Below, in pieces: positions 10,601 through 19,045 of a stretch of 64,000 nt of DNA. A program made the translations under genes and the position numbers. The notes beneath the pieces were generated by a model. That model made no database searches. It had not been told where the DNA came from and saw only the letters and a program-made list of their open reading frames with translations. Source of the DNA: Ectothiorhodospiraceae bacterium (GTDB lineage Bacteria > Pseudomonadota > Gammaproteobacteria > Nitrococcales > Aquisalimonadaceae); the NCBI GenBank assembly GCA_020831885.1, contig JAFIFU010000001.1, forward strand, positions 62,001 to 126,000, written 5' to 3'. Within the stretch, counting starts at the first letter, position 1, and each line of letters opens with the position of its first letter.

Positions 10601-11068
10601 ATGGCAGCCGAGCAAACCGCCATCCGCAGCCTGCTCGTCCCGATGCAGGACGGTTATCTGCTGATGCCCGGGGCCCTGGTGGCCGAGGTGGTTTCCTACG
10701 CCGCCCCGGAGGCGGTCCCGGGTCAGTATCCCCAATGGTTCCTGGGGAAATTCAACTGGCGCGGGCAGCGCTTGCCCTGCGTGTCGTTCGAGGGCATGAA
10801 CGGTGGTCCGCCCGTGACGCCTGCCACCCGCGCCCGGATCATTGTCATGAAAGGCGTGAATAACCGGCCCGGATTGCCCTATTTCGCCTTGGTGTCCCAA
10901 GGGATTCCGCGGTTGCTCAGCGTGGAGGACGATGTGGTGGAGGCGCTGGATGAATCCATGGATGACGCGCCCGCTGTCCGCATGCCGGTCCTGGTCCATG
11001 GTGAGCCTGCATTCATCCCGGATGTTGAGTACATGGAAGACCAGGTTTACCGCGCGCTGTTCGGCTAG
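10601..11068 (+). CDS. chpC: CheW-like protein ChpC
   Basis: 155 residues with a CheW-like fold (LLVPMQDGYLLMPGALVAEV, then a WFLGKFNWRGQRLPCVSF segment). It is the second coupling protein of the Chp cluster, in the position of chpC after chpA-chpB. A strong GGAAGGAG ribosome site precedes the ATG. It starts 18 bases after chpB and its stop codon is 2 bases before rsmE. A role linking additional receptors or inputs to ChpA is known for the family; nothing in this sequence shows the partner. Confidence 0.88.
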   Translation: MAAEQTAIRSLLVPMQDGYLLMPGALVAEVVSYAAPEAVPGQYPQWFLGKFNWRGQRLPCVSFEGMNGGPPVTPATRARIIVMKGVNNRPGLPYFALVSQGIPRLLSVEDDVVEALDESMDDAPAVRMPVLVHGEPAFIPDVEYMEDQVYRALFG

Positions 11069-11070
11069 AT

Positions 11071-11934
11071 ATGAAGTGTCCCCGGGTCTATGTTCCGGAG
11101 CCCATTGCCGGGCCGGGCGAACTTGCCCTGAGTGGCGATGCGGCAAACCACCTGCGCGTGCTCCGTCTGCGTGCCGGTGATCCCCTGGTCCTGTTCGACG
11201 GGTGTGGTGGCGAGTTCACGGCCGAACTGCTTGCCGTGGACCGGAGGGCGATGCGTGTGCGCGTCCTGGAGCACCGGGCCGCGGAGCGTGAATCGCCCTT
11301 GCGGTTGACCCTGGTCCAGGCGATCAGCAAAGGGGATCGCATGGACTGGACCATCCAGAAGGCGGTGGAGCTCGGGGTCAGTCGTATCCAGCCCGTGTTC
11401 GCGGAACGCACCGTGGTGCGGCTGCAGGGTGAACGGCTGCGAAGGAAACTGCAGCACTGGCTTGGCGTGATCTCCAGCGCCTGTGAACAGTGCGGCCGCA
11501 ATCATCTGCCGGATCTGCTGGATCCCGCGCCGCTCACCGCCATCGGATCCCTGCTGGGTCAGCAGCGCCTGGCCCTGCTGCTGGATCCCGCAGACGGCTA
11601 CACGCTGAACCACTTCAGTGTCCCCCCGGACGCCAGTCTGGCGCTGCTTGTGGGCCCGGAGGGCGGGTTCAGCCAGGCGGAGCTGCGCTGGGCGCGGGAT
11701 CAGGGTTGTCACCCACTGCGCCTGGGGCCACGGGTGCTGCGAACGGAAACGGCGGGCATTGCCGCTATGGCCGGGATTCAGTTGCTCTGGGGGGATCTGC
11801 GTCAACCATTGTCGGTGCCCGTTCGGGCCGTACCTGTGGTGCGGGCGGGGGGTTACCCGCCCCGCTGGTGGTTTCCGGACAGTCCGAGATTGTGCCAGAT
11901 GGCTTCGCTGGGCCCGGCCTGGTTGAGCGTATAG
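11071..11934 (+). CDS. rsmE: 16S rRNA (uracil1498-N3)-methyltransferase RsmE
   Basis: 287 residues. RsmE methylates U1498 of 16S rRNA using S-adenosylmethionine. Family motifs are clear: LVQAISKGDRMDWTIQKAVE, the SPOUT-knot segment LLVGPEGGFSQAE and LGPRVLRTETA. Usual RsmE proteins end soon after the IQLLWGD strand (about 245 residues). Here the frame runs on about 40 residues and overlaps the convergent metF coding region by 82 bases, so the tail is probably extra sequence before the first stop. It starts 2 bases after chpC, with no strong Shine-Dalgarno, and may depend on coupling to the Chp operon. Confidence 0.93.
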   Translation: MKCPRVYVPEPIAGPGELALSGDAANHLRVLRLRAGDPLVLFDGCGGEFTAELLAVDRRAMRVRVLEHRAAERESPLRLTLVQAISKGDRMDWTIQKAVELGVSRIQPVFAERTVVRLQGERLRRKLQHWLGVISSACEQCGRNHLPDLLDPAPLTAIGSLLGQQRLALLLDPADGYTLNHFSVPPDASLALLVGPEGGFSQAELRWARDQGCHPLRLGPRVLRTETAGIAAMAGIQLLWGDLRQPLSVPVRAVPVVRAGGYPPRWWFPDSPRLCQMASLGPAWLSV

Positions 11935-12725
11935 AAATGCAGGCCGGGTGCCCCGCCCTCCAGCAGATCGAAACAGAGCTCGGTCACCACGTCGATGCCG
12001 AAGGCCTGGAGGGATTCCCGATCGTCGCCGAAGGCGGCCAGACGCTTGCGCAGCCAGCGGGGTATCTCCGCGCCGCAGGCATCGGAGAAACGTGCCAGTT
12101 GTTTGAAATTGGTGATGGGCATGATGCCGGGTACGATGGGCAGGTGGATTCCTTCCAGCTCGCAGCGCTCAACGAAGCGGAAATAGGCGTCCGGATTGAA
12201 GAAGTACTGCGTGATAGCGCAATCGGCCCCGGCCTCCACCTTGCGTTTGAAGTTCATCAGATCCGCATCCGCGTCCTCCGCCTGTGGGTGCACCTCCGGG
12301 TAGCAGGCCACTTCTATCCGGAAGTGCTCGCCGTGTTCCCGGCGGATGAACTCCACAAGCTCATTGGCATAGCGGAAATGGCCGGGTCCGCTCATGCCTG
12401 ACGGCATGTCGCCGCGCAGCGCGACCACGTGGCGGATGCCATGATCCCGGTACTGTTGAAGGATTTCCGCAATGCTTTCCGGAGTGGAGCCGATGCAGGA
12501 CAGGTGAGGCGCCGCCGGTATGCCGGACTGTTGCTGAATTTCGATCACTGTCTCGAAGGTGCGGTCCCGGGTGGAGCCACCGGCGCCAAAGGTCACCGAG
12601 AAGAAGCGGGGCTCAAGCAGGGCCAGGCGTTCCCGGGTGGCGCGTAGCCGTTGGACGCCCTCCGGGGTTTTCGGCGGGAAGAACTCGAAGCTGTATTCCG
12701 GCTGGTACTTGGCTTGGGATTCCAT
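11853..12725 (-). CDS. metF: 5,10-methylenetetrahydrofolate reductase MetF
   Basis: 290 residues from ATG 12725; a GTG four codons upstream (12737) is an alternative. MetF is the flavoenzyme that makes 5-methyl-THF for methionine synthesis. Seen: YSFEFFPPKT at the N terminus, VTFGAGGSTRD, VALRGDMP, EVACYPEVHP and QYFFNPDAY. It lies downstream of ahcY in the same direction, so both probably share the SAH riboswitch leader. A perfect 11-bp hairpin sits between them. Its stop codon lies inside a GC-rich hairpin shared with the 3' end of rsmE. Confidence 0.96.
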   Translation of the reverse strand: MESQAKYQPEYSFEFFPPKTPEGVQRLRATRERLALLEPRFFSVTFGAGGSTRDRTFETVIEIQQQSGIPAAPHLSCIGSTPESIAEILQQYRDHGIRHVVALRGDMPSGMSGPGHFRYANELVEFIRREHGEHFRIEVACYPEVHPQAEDADADLMNFKRKVEAGADCAITQYFFNPDAYFRFVERCELEGIHLPIVPGIMPITNFKQLARFSDACGAEIPRWLRKRLAAFGDDRESLQAFGIDVVTELCFDLLEGGAPGLHFYTLNQAGPSEAIWHNLGLSGNHQRGG

Positions 12726-12742
12726 GGGTTTTCTCACGACGG

Positions 12743-12768
12743 CACCCCCGGCCGTGGGGCCGGGGGTG
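12743..12768 (-). terminator. perfect hairpin between ahcY and metF
   Basis: CACCCCCGGCC and GGCCGGGGGTG form an 11-bp stem with a 4-base loop. It lies just after ahcY and a few bases before the metF start. There is no T run, so it may not be a full terminator; partial termination or mRNA protection of ahcY is more likely. Its GGGGGTG arm is also the only purine-rich box before the possible GTG start of metF, so folding could limit metF translation. Confidence 0.5.
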
Positions 12769-12793
12769 GTTTGAACGGAGGGCCGGCCCGGTT

Positions 12794-14209
12794 TCAGTAA
12801 CGGTACGTGTCGGGCTTGAACGGGCCTTCCGCCGGCACGCCGATATACTCCGCCTGCTCGGGACGCAGTTCGGTGAGTCGGGCGCCGAGTTTCTGCAGGT
12901 GCAGCCGGGCGACTTTTTCGTCCAGATGCTTGGGCAGCACGAAGACGCCGTTGTCGTAGCGATCGCGATGGTTGAACAACTCGATCTGGGCCAGTACTTG
13001 GTTGGTGAACGAGTTGGACATCACGAAGCTCGGATGCCCTGTGGCGCAGCCCAGGTTTACCAGACGGCCTTCCGCCAGCAGGATCAGCTTGTTGCCGCTG
13101 GGGAGGGTGATGTGATCGACCTGGGGCTTGATGTTATCCCACGGGTACTGCTTGAGGCTGGCCACGTCAATCTCGTTGTCGAAATGGCCGATGTTGCAGA
13201 CGATGGCGTTATGCTTCATCCGCAGCAGGTGGTCATGGGTGATGACATGGAAGTTGCCCGTGGCGGTGACGAAAATGTCCGCCTTATCGGCGGCGTCTTC
13301 CATGGTGACTACACGATAGCCTTCCATGGCCGCCTGGAGGGCGCAGATGGGGTCGATCTCGGTAATCCACACGGTCGCACCCTGTCCGCGCAGGCTCTGG
13401 GCGCAGCCCTTGCCCACATCACCGTATCCGCAGACAACGGCGATCTTGCCGGCGATCATCACATCGGTCGCCCGCTTGATGCCGTCCAGCAGGGACTCGC
13501 GGCAGCCGTACAGATTGTCGAACTTGGATTTGGTCACCGAGTCGTTGACGTTGATGGCGGGGAAGGGCAGTCGGCCTTCCTTCTCCATACGCAGCAGGCG
13601 GTTGACGCCGGTGGTGGTCTCCTCCGTCACGCCTCCGATGGCGGCCAGCGCCTTGCCGTACCAGCCGTGCCGGCTTTCCAGGCGCTTGCGGATGCTGGCG
13701 AACAGCGCCTCCTCCTCCTCGCTGCCCGGCTTGTCCAGCACCGAGGGGTCCTGCTCCGCCTGGGCGCCGAGCATGAGCAGCAGCGTGGCGTCGCCGCCGT
13801 CATCCAGGATCATGTTGGCGGTCTGGCCGTCACCGAAGTCGAAAATGCGGTGGCAGTACTCCCAGTAGTCGTCCAGGGTTTCGCCCTTGTAGGCGAACAC
13901 CGGTACGCCGGTGGCCGCAATGGCCGCCGCCGCGTGGTCCTGGGTGGAGTAGATGTTGCAGGAAGCCCAGCGCACTTCGGCACCCAGTTCCACCAGGGCC
14001 TCGATCAGCACCGCGGTCTGGATGGTCATGTGCAGGGATCCGGCGATCCGTGCGCCCTTCAGCGGCTGCTGGTCCCGGTACTCCTCGCGCACGGCCATCA
14101 GACCGGGCATTTCGGTCTCGGCGATGGCGATTTCCTTGCGGCCCCAGTCAGCGAGGCCGATGTCGCGCACGATGTAGTCGTTGGTCTTGGATTCCACGAC
14201 AGCATTCAT
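12794..14209 (-). CDS. ahcY: S-adenosylhomocysteine hydrolase AhcY
   Basis: 471 residues. It splits S-adenosylhomocysteine into adenosine and homocysteine, relieving product inhibition of methyltransferases. Seen: [33 protein letters not shown], the NAD-binding loop [28 protein letters not shown] and the C-terminal PDTYRY. The insertion with DDGGDATLL is typical of the bacterial long form. ATG follows GGAG by 8 bases. The gene lies between metK and metF on the same strand and is preceded directly by an SAH riboswitch. Confidence 0.98.
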   Translation of the reverse strand: MNAVVESKTNDYIVRDIGLADWGRKEIAIAETEMPGLMAVREEYRDQQPLKGARIAGSLHMTIQTAVLIEALVELGAEVRWASCNIYSTQDHAAAAIAATGVPVFAYKGETLDDYWEYCHRIFDFGDGQTANMILDDGGDATLLLMLGAQAEQDPSVLDKPGSEEEEALFASIRKRLESRHGWYGKALAAIGGVTEETTTGVNRLLRMEKEGRLPFPAINVNDSVTKSKFDNLYGCRESLLDGIKRATDVMIAGKIAVVCGYGDVGKGCAQSLRGQGATVWITEIDPICALQAAMEGYRVVTMEDAADKADIFVTATGNFHVITHDHLLRMKHNAIVCNIGHFDNEIDVASLKQYPWDNIKPQVDHITLPSGNKLILLAEGRLVNLGCATGHPSFVMSNSFTNQVLAQIELFNHRDRYDNGVFVLPKHLDEKVARLHLQKLGARLTELRPEQAEYIGVPAEGPFKPDTYRY

Positions 14210-14227
14210 GATGCAGACTCCGTTTCG

Positions 14228-14303
14228 CTGAGCGCCGTTGGTTAAGGAAAGGGTCCAGTGTCCGAGCCTGGCAGGGACGTGCCCTGTTGCAACGCTCCTC
14301 GCA
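14228..14303 (-). ncRNA. SAH riboswitch (ahcY leader)
   Basis: Read on the minus strand the leader has CGAGGAGCGTTGCAAC, a CAGGG/CCCTG hairpin, CCAGGCTCGG, and after a variable loop AACGGCGCTCA. These are the conserved blocks of the S-adenosylhomocysteine riboswitch in the right order. GAGCG pairs with CGCTC (P1), and CGAG can pair with CTCG as the pseudoknot. SAH riboswitches are known upstream of ahcY and metF in proteobacteria and switch expression on when SAH accumulates. The ahcY GGAG box lies 7-10 bases beyond the 3' P1 strand, so control by access to the ribosome site is possible. Confidence 0.93.
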
Positions 14304-14342
14304 CACCGGCCGGAAAATTCGGTTCACCGTTCCAGGTGAGCG

Positions 14343-14374
14343 GGGCGGCAGCGGTTCCGGCTCCCCTGCCGCCC
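14343..14374 (-). terminator. hairpin after metK
   Basis: GGGCGGCAG and CTGCCGCCC form a 9-bp perfect stem around a 14-base loop, 7 bases past the metK stop. No T run follows, so it is either a weak terminator or a 3'-end stabiliser separating metK from the riboswitch-controlled ahcY-metF unit. Confidence 0.45.
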
Positions 14375-14380
14375 GGCAGA

Positions 14381-15538
14381 TTACAGGCCCGCCGCCTCCC
14401 GCAGTGCCGCGGCCTTGTCGGTTTGCTCCCAGGTGTACTGTGGCTCTTCGCGGCCGAAATGGCCGTATGTGGCCGTCCCCTGGTAGATGGGGCGCACCAG
14501 ATCCAGCATCTTCAGAATTCCGTACGGGCGCAGGTCGAAGAATTCCCGGACCAGGTCACTCAGGCGGGATTCCTCGATCCTGGACGTGCCGAAGGTCTCC
14601 ACCATGATGGAGGTGGGCTCCGCCACGCCGATGGCATAGGAGACCTGGACCTCGCACCGCTCCGCCAGGCCGGCGGCAACGATATTCTTGGCCACATAGC
14701 GGCAGGCGTAGGCGGCGGAACGGTCCACCTTGGACGGGTCCTTGCCGGAGAACGCACCGCCGCCATGGCGGGCCATGCCCCCGTAGGTATCGACGATGAT
14801 CTTGCGCCCGGTAAGCCCGCAGTCGCCCATGGGGCCGCCCACCACGAATCGGCCCGTCGGGTTGATCAGATAACGGGTGTCGGCGGTTATCCAGTCTTTG
14901 GGCAGCACCGGCCTGATGATCTGTTCGATCACCGCCTCCTTCAGCTCGCTCTGGGTGATTTCCGGCGCGTGCTGGGTGGACAGGACCACCGCGTCCACGG
15001 CGGCCGGGCGGCCGTTGTCATAGCGCAGCGTCACCTGGCTCTTGGCGTCGGGCCGCAGCCAGGGCAGTTCGCCGGAGCGACGGACTTCGGCCTGGCGCCG
15101 TACCAGGCGGTGGGCGTAGGTGATCGCCGCGGGCATCAGCACATCGGTCTCATCGCAGGCGTAGCCGAACATGATGCCCTGGTCGCCGGCGCCCTGCGCC
15201 TCGGGCGTCTCCCGGTCCACTCCCTGGTTGATATCCATGGACTGCTTGCCCAGTGCATTGATGAATGCGCAGGTCTCCGCGTCGAACCCCATGTCCGAGT
15301 CGGTATAGCCGATGCGCCGTACCACCGCCCGGGTGATGTCCTCGTAGTCGACGTTCGCTGATGTCTTCAGCTCACCGGCGAGTATGATCAGGCCGGTCTT
15401 GGTCAGCGTCTCACAGGCCACGCGGGCCCGTGGATCCTGTTCAATAATGGCGTCCAGGATGGCATCCGAGATCTGGTCGGCCATCTTGTCCGGATGGCCT
15501 TCGGAGACGGATTCCGACGTAAACAGGAAACTCTTCAC
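14381..15538 (-). CDS. metK: S-adenosylmethionine synthetase MetK
   Basis: 385 residues from GTG 15538. MetK makes S-adenosylmethionine from ATP and methionine. Seen: [27 protein letters not shown]-like GELKTSA, the second signature [18 protein letters not shown] and KIIVDTYGG. The GTG is preferred because GAGGAGG ends six bases before it. An ATG two codons upstream (15544) directly abuts that box, too close for normal initiation. The gene heads the SAM-cycle cluster metK-ahcY-metF and is divergent from tkt across a 308-base gap. Confidence 0.96.
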   Translation of the reverse strand: MKSFLFTSESVSEGHPDKMADQISDAILDAIIEQDPRARVACETLTKTGLIILAGELKTSANVDYEDITRAVVRRIGYTDSDMGFDAETCAFINALGKQSMDINQGVDRETPEAQGAGDQGIMFGYACDETDVLMPAAITYAHRLVRRQAEVRRSGELPWLRPDAKSQVTLRYDNGRPAAVDAVVLSTQHAPEITQSELKEAVIEQIIRPVLPKDWITADTRYLINPTGRFVVGGPMGDCGLTGRKIIVDTYGGMARHGGGAFSGKDPSKVDRSAAYACRYVAKNIVAAGLAERCEVQVSYAIGVAEPTSIMVETFGTSRIEESRLSDLVREFFDLRPYGILKMLDLVRPIYQGTATYGHFGREEPQYTWEQTDKAAALREAAGL

Positions 15539-15846
15539 CCTCATCCTCCTCACAGTCGCCGGCCGGGCCGGGGCGTTGTTCCAGCGGGGGTCCGGGGTGC
15601 TCCCGGGTGCGCGAACCTGCAAGTGTACCGTGCAACAAACCGCTTGACGACAGGCAGTGCGCGTTTCCGCAGGAAAGCGAGGGTTCCGAAGGCGCGGCTT
15701 GCTCCGGAAGGCGAATTCCTTGAAAATTGCGGCCCTTACACTATGGGCGAAATGCGCCGGGCAACGGTCCCGCCGCCGGGTGACGACCTGCACCCTGCCC
15801 ACCGCCCGCCACGCCTGAAGCCGTCGCAACCGGGAGATCCGCATCA
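15539..15846. other. divergent intergenic region metK / tkt
   Basis: The 308-base gap must carry promoters for both metK and tkt. Toward tkt, TTGAAA at 15720-15725 and TATGGG at 15742-15747 are 16 bases apart and form a passable sigma-70 promoter. Toward metK no good match was found. I saw no SAM riboswitch pattern, no tRNA and no credible small gene. In-frame codons upstream of metK do not look like coding sequence of this family. Confidence 0.5.
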
Positions 15847-17847
15847 ATGCCGTCGCGCCGCGAACTCGCCAACGCTATTCGAGCCCTGAGCATGGACGCT
15901 GTCCAGCGGGCGAAATCCGGTCACCCGGGTGCCCCCATGGGCATGGCCGATATCGCCGAGGTGCTGTGGAACGATTTTCTCCGGCACAATCCCGCCAACC
16001 CGCATTGGGTGAACCGGGACCGTTTCGTGCTCTCCAACGGACACGGTTCGATGCTGATCTACAGCCTGCTGCACCTCAGCGGCTACGATCTCCCCCTGGA
16101 CGAGTTGCGCAACTTCCGCCAGTTGCACTCCAAAACCCCCGGACATCCCGAATTCGGCTATACCCCCGGTGTCGAAACCACCACCGGGCCGTTGGGGCAG
16201 GGGCTGGCAAACGCGGTGGGCATGGCGCTGGCGGAAAAGGTGCTGGCGGCCCAGTTCAACCGGCCGGGCCACCCGCTGGTGGACCACTACACGTATTGTT
16301 TCGCCGGCGACGGGTGCCTGATGGAGGGCGTTTCCCACGAGGCCTGCTCGCTGGCGGGCACCCTGGGGCTGGGCAAGCTGGTTGTGTTCTATGACGACAA
16401 CGGCATCTCCATCGACGGCAAGGTGGAGGGCTGGTTCACGGATGACACCCCGCGCCGGTTCCGTGCTTACGGCTGGCACGTGATCGAGGACGTGGATGGC
16501 CATGATGCCGAAGCGGTGAAACGTGCCACGGAAGAGGCCCGACGCGTCACGGATCGCCCCACCCTGATCTGCTGCAAGACGGTGATCGGTTTCGGTGCGC
16601 CCAATGCCTGCGGCACCCACGGCGTCCATGGAGCGCCTCTGGGTGACGACGAGATCCAGGCCACCCGCGAATTCCTCAACTGGGAGCATGCGCCGTTCGA
16701 GATACCGCCGGCCATCTATGACGGCTACGATGCGAGGGAGGCCGGCGCCAGGGCGGAAGCCTCCTGGAACGAGACCCTGGCCGCCTATCGCAAGGCGCAT
16801 CCGGAACTGGCTGCCGAATTCGAGCGGCGGATGGCCGGTGCCCTGCCGAAGCACCTCGCCGGGCATGCGGACGACCTTCTTGCGCGGGTCGCGGATCAGG
16901 CCGAGAAGGTGGCAACCCGGAAGGCCTCCCAGAATGCCCTGGAGGGCTTCGGTCCCTATCTGCCAGAGCTGATCGGCGGTTCCGCCGATCTGACCGGGTC
17001 CAATAACACCAAGTGGTCCGGCTGCGCGGCGGTCACCGCCGAGGACGGTGACGGCAACTACGTGTATTACGGTGTGCGCGAGTTCGCCATGACGGCCATC
17101 CAGAACGGCCTGGCGCTGCACGGCGGCTTTCTGCCCTACGGTGGCACCTTCCTGGTGTTCTCCGACTATGCTCGCAATGCGGTCCGCATGGCGGCGCTCA
17201 TGAAACTGCGCAGTATCATGGTCTACACCCATGATTCCATCGGCCTGGGCGAGGACGGTCCCACCCATCAACCGGTGGAGCATCTGGCCAGCCTGCGCTT
17301 GATTCCGGGGCTGCATGTCTGGCGCCCCTGCGACTCGGTGGAAACCGTGGCCGCCTGGCGCAGCGCCATTGAGCGCGGGGACGGACCCACCTGCCTGGTG
17401 CTGACCCGCCAGGGGCTCCCCTGTCAGGAACGCAGCCCGGCGCAGCTCGACGCGATACGGCGCGGTGGCTATGTGCTGCGTGATTGCGACGGCGAGCCGG
17501 AACTGCTGCTGCTGGCCACCGGTTCCGAGGTGGCGCTTGCGGCCGGGGCCTGGGAGCGGCTCATGGAACAGGGGGTGCGCGTCCGCCTGGTGTCCCTGCC
17601 CTGTGTCGAGGTGTTCCTGGCCCAGGATCAGGCTTACCGGGACAGTGTGATCCCACCCGGCCTCCGGCGCCGGCTTGCGGTGGAAGCGGGGCACGTGGAT
17701 TACTGGTACAGGTTCGTCGGGCTGGACGGGGCCGTGATCGGCATGGACCGCTTCGGCGAATCGGCGCCGGCCGATGCCCTGTTCGCATACTTCGGCTTTA
17801 CCGTGGACAACGTGGTCAACACTGCCCTCGGGCTGCTGGGGGAGTAG
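15847..17847 (+). CDS. tkt: transketolase
   Basis: 666 residues. Transketolase moves two-carbon units between sugar phosphates with thiamine diphosphate. Seen: [20 protein letters not shown], the ThDP motif [13 protein letters not shown] with the following [10 protein letters not shown], the pyrimidine-domain [10 protein letters not shown], and the phosphate-binding [15 protein letters not shown]. Length is normal. A GGGAGA box precedes the ATG. It is the first gene of a tkt-epd-pgk set, 4 bases from the next gene, so the three probably form one operon for the pentose phosphate and lower glycolytic/Calvin reactions. Confidence 0.98.
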   Translation: MPSRRELANAIRALSMDAVQRAKSGHPGAPMGMADIAEVLWNDFLRHNPANPHWVNRDRFVLSNGHGSMLIYSLLHLSGYDLPLDELRNFRQLHSKTPGHPEFGYTPGVETTTGPLGQGLANAVGMALAEKVLAAQFNRPGHPLVDHYTYCFAGDGCLMEGVSHEACSLAGTLGLGKLVVFYDDNGISIDGKVEGWFTDDTPRRFRAYGWHVIEDVDGHDAEAVKRATEEARRVTDRPTLICCKTVIGFGAPNACGTHGVHGAPLGDDEIQATREFLNWEHAPFEIPPAIYDGYDAREAGARAEASWNETLAAYRKAHPELAAEFERRMAGALPKHLAGHADDLLARVADQAEKVATRKASQNALEGFGPYLPELIGGSADLTGSNNTKWSGCAAVTAEDGDGNYVYYGVREFAMTAIQNGLALHGGFLPYGGTFLVFSDYARNAVRMAALMKLRSIMVYTHDSIGLGEDGPTHQPVEHLASLRLIPGLHVWRPCDSVETVAAWRSAIERGDGPTCLVLTRQGLPCQERSPAQLDAIRRGGYVLRDCDGEPELLLLATGSEVALAAGAWERLMEQGVRVRLVSLPCVEVFLAQDQAYRDSVIPPGLRRRLAVEAGHVDYWYRFVGLDGAVIGMDRFGESAPADALFAYFGFTVDNVVNTALGLLGE

Positions 17848-17851
17848 CCGC

Positions 17852-18880
17852 TTGTTGAAACTGGCCATCAATGGCTACGGCCGGATCGGCCGTTGCGTGC
17901 TGCGCGCCCTGTACGAGTCGGGGCGACGCTCGCGTGTGCAGGTGGTCGCCATCAACGAGCCCTCGGATCTGGAGAGCATGGTCCACCTGACCCGCTTCGA
18001 CTCCAACCACGGACGTTTTCCGGGAACGGTGGAGCGGGTGAAGCAGGGCATGCGGGTCGATGGCGATGTGATCCGCGTGAGTCACGCCACTGAGCCCGAG
18101 GGGGCGGACTGGTCTGGGGTGGATCTGCTGCTGGACTGTTCCGGCAGCTTCGGTGATCGGGCCACCGCCGAGCGTTTCATTGCCGTCGGCGTGCCCCGGC
18201 TGCTGGTATCCAACCCCATGTTCAGTGAGCACGAGGCGGATTTCACCGCGGTCATGGGGGTGAATCATGACCGGATCGGCGCTGACGCCCGTATCGTCTC
18301 CAACGCCTCCTGTACCACGAACTGCATTGTGCCGGTGCTGAGCCTGCTGGACGAGGCCTTTGGCGTGGCCGCCGCCAGTATCACGACGGTGCACTCGGCG
18401 ATGAACGATCAGCCGGTGCTGGACGGATACCACCGTACGGACCTGCGGCGTACCCGTTCGGCGATGCACTCCATCGTGCCGGTGTCAACCGGGCTGGCTC
18501 GCGGGATTGAACGTTTCATGCCGCACCTGGCCGGCCGGGTACAGGCCCACCATCTCCGGGTGCCCACGCCCAACGTCTCGGCGCTGGATACCTGTGTGCT
18601 GCTGGACCAAAGTGCGACGGCAGACGCGGTGAACGCGCTTTTCCGCGGGGCCGCCAAGGGTCCGCTGAAGGATATTCTGGCATACACGGAACTCCCACAT
18701 GCGTCCTGCGACTTCAACCATGACGGGCACTCGGCCGTCATCGACGGGACGCAGACGCAGATCAGCGGTGATCGTCTGCTGCACCTGATGGCCTGGTTCG
18801 ATAACGAATGGGCGTTCGCCAGCCGGATGCTGGACGTGGCCGAGGCGTGGAGCCGACGGTTCGCGACTAGACTTGATTAA
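17852..18880 (+). CDS. epd: glyceraldehyde-3-phosphate / erythrose-4-phosphate dehydrogenase (Epd type)
   Basis: 342 residues, starting at TTG 17852 (or TTG 17855) behind GGGGAG. The NAD fold begins LAINGYGRIGR; the catalytic Cys is near 154 in SNASCTTNC. Several stretches resemble E. coli erythrose-4-phosphate dehydrogenase more than GapA: RALYESGRR, HSAMNDQPVLDGYH, LRRTRSAMHSIVPV and FNHDGHSAVIDGTQT. Epd makes 4-phosphoerythronate for pyridoxal phosphate synthesis, but the tkt-epd-pgk setting suggests it could serve as the main GAPDH. Substrate choice cannot be read from sequence; family membership is certain. Confidence 0.92.
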   Translation: MLKLAINGYGRIGRCVLRALYESGRRSRVQVVAINEPSDLESMVHLTRFDSNHGRFPGTVERVKQGMRVDGDVIRVSHATEPEGADWSGVDLLLDCSGSFGDRATAERFIAVGVPRLLVSNPMFSEHEADFTAVMGVNHDRIGADARIVSNASCTTNCIVPVLSLLDEAFGVAAASITTVHSAMNDQPVLDGYHRTDLRRTRSAMHSIVPVSTGLARGIERFMPHLAGRVQAHHLRVPTPNVSALDTCVLLDQSATADAVNALFRGAAKGPLKDILAYTELPHASCDFNHDGHSAVIDGTQTQISGDRLLHLMAWFDNEWAFASRMLDVAEAWSRRFATRLD

Positions 18881-18885
18881 GCTTG

Positions 18886-19001
18886 GGCTTCGTTCCGGAG
18901 GGAGGCGGTGCCTCTCGACCGGACACGCCGTGAATACATCCCTGTAGGTTTGTCGGCGAGGTCCCTCTCGTCGACAGTCCACCCACGGCCGGAACGAAGC
19001 C
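18886..19001. repeat. REP-like palindromic element between epd and pgk
   Basis: A 13-bp perfect inverted repeat (GGCTTCGTTCCGG at 18886-18898, CCGGAACGAAGCC at 18989-19001) closes a region with three internal hairpins: GAGGC-GGT-GCCTC at 18902-18914, TACA-TCCC-TGTA at 18935-18946, and a 10-bp stem TGTCGGCGAG / CTCGTCGACA around GTCCCT at 18951-18976. It ends 44 bases before the pgk ATG. The nested palindromes look like an extragenic repeat of the REP/BIME kind; a structured pgk leader is the alternative. Confidence 0.6.
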
Positions 19002-19045
19002 TCCGAATATCCACGAATTGCCAGGCACGAGAAAGGAACACACCC

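Noticed and set aside
12899-14245. 448-codon open frame on the plus strand opposite ahcY
   Set aside because: It runs through the riboswitch and ahcY in antisense and has no protein-like motif.
15539-15846. Possible SAM riboswitch before metK
   Set aside because: No SAM-I, SAM-II or related conserved core could be found on the minus strand.
15844-17871. 675-codon open frame on the minus strand opposite tkt
   Set aside because: It mirrors the tkt codon pattern in GC-rich DNA, has no family-like motifs, and tkt is certain.
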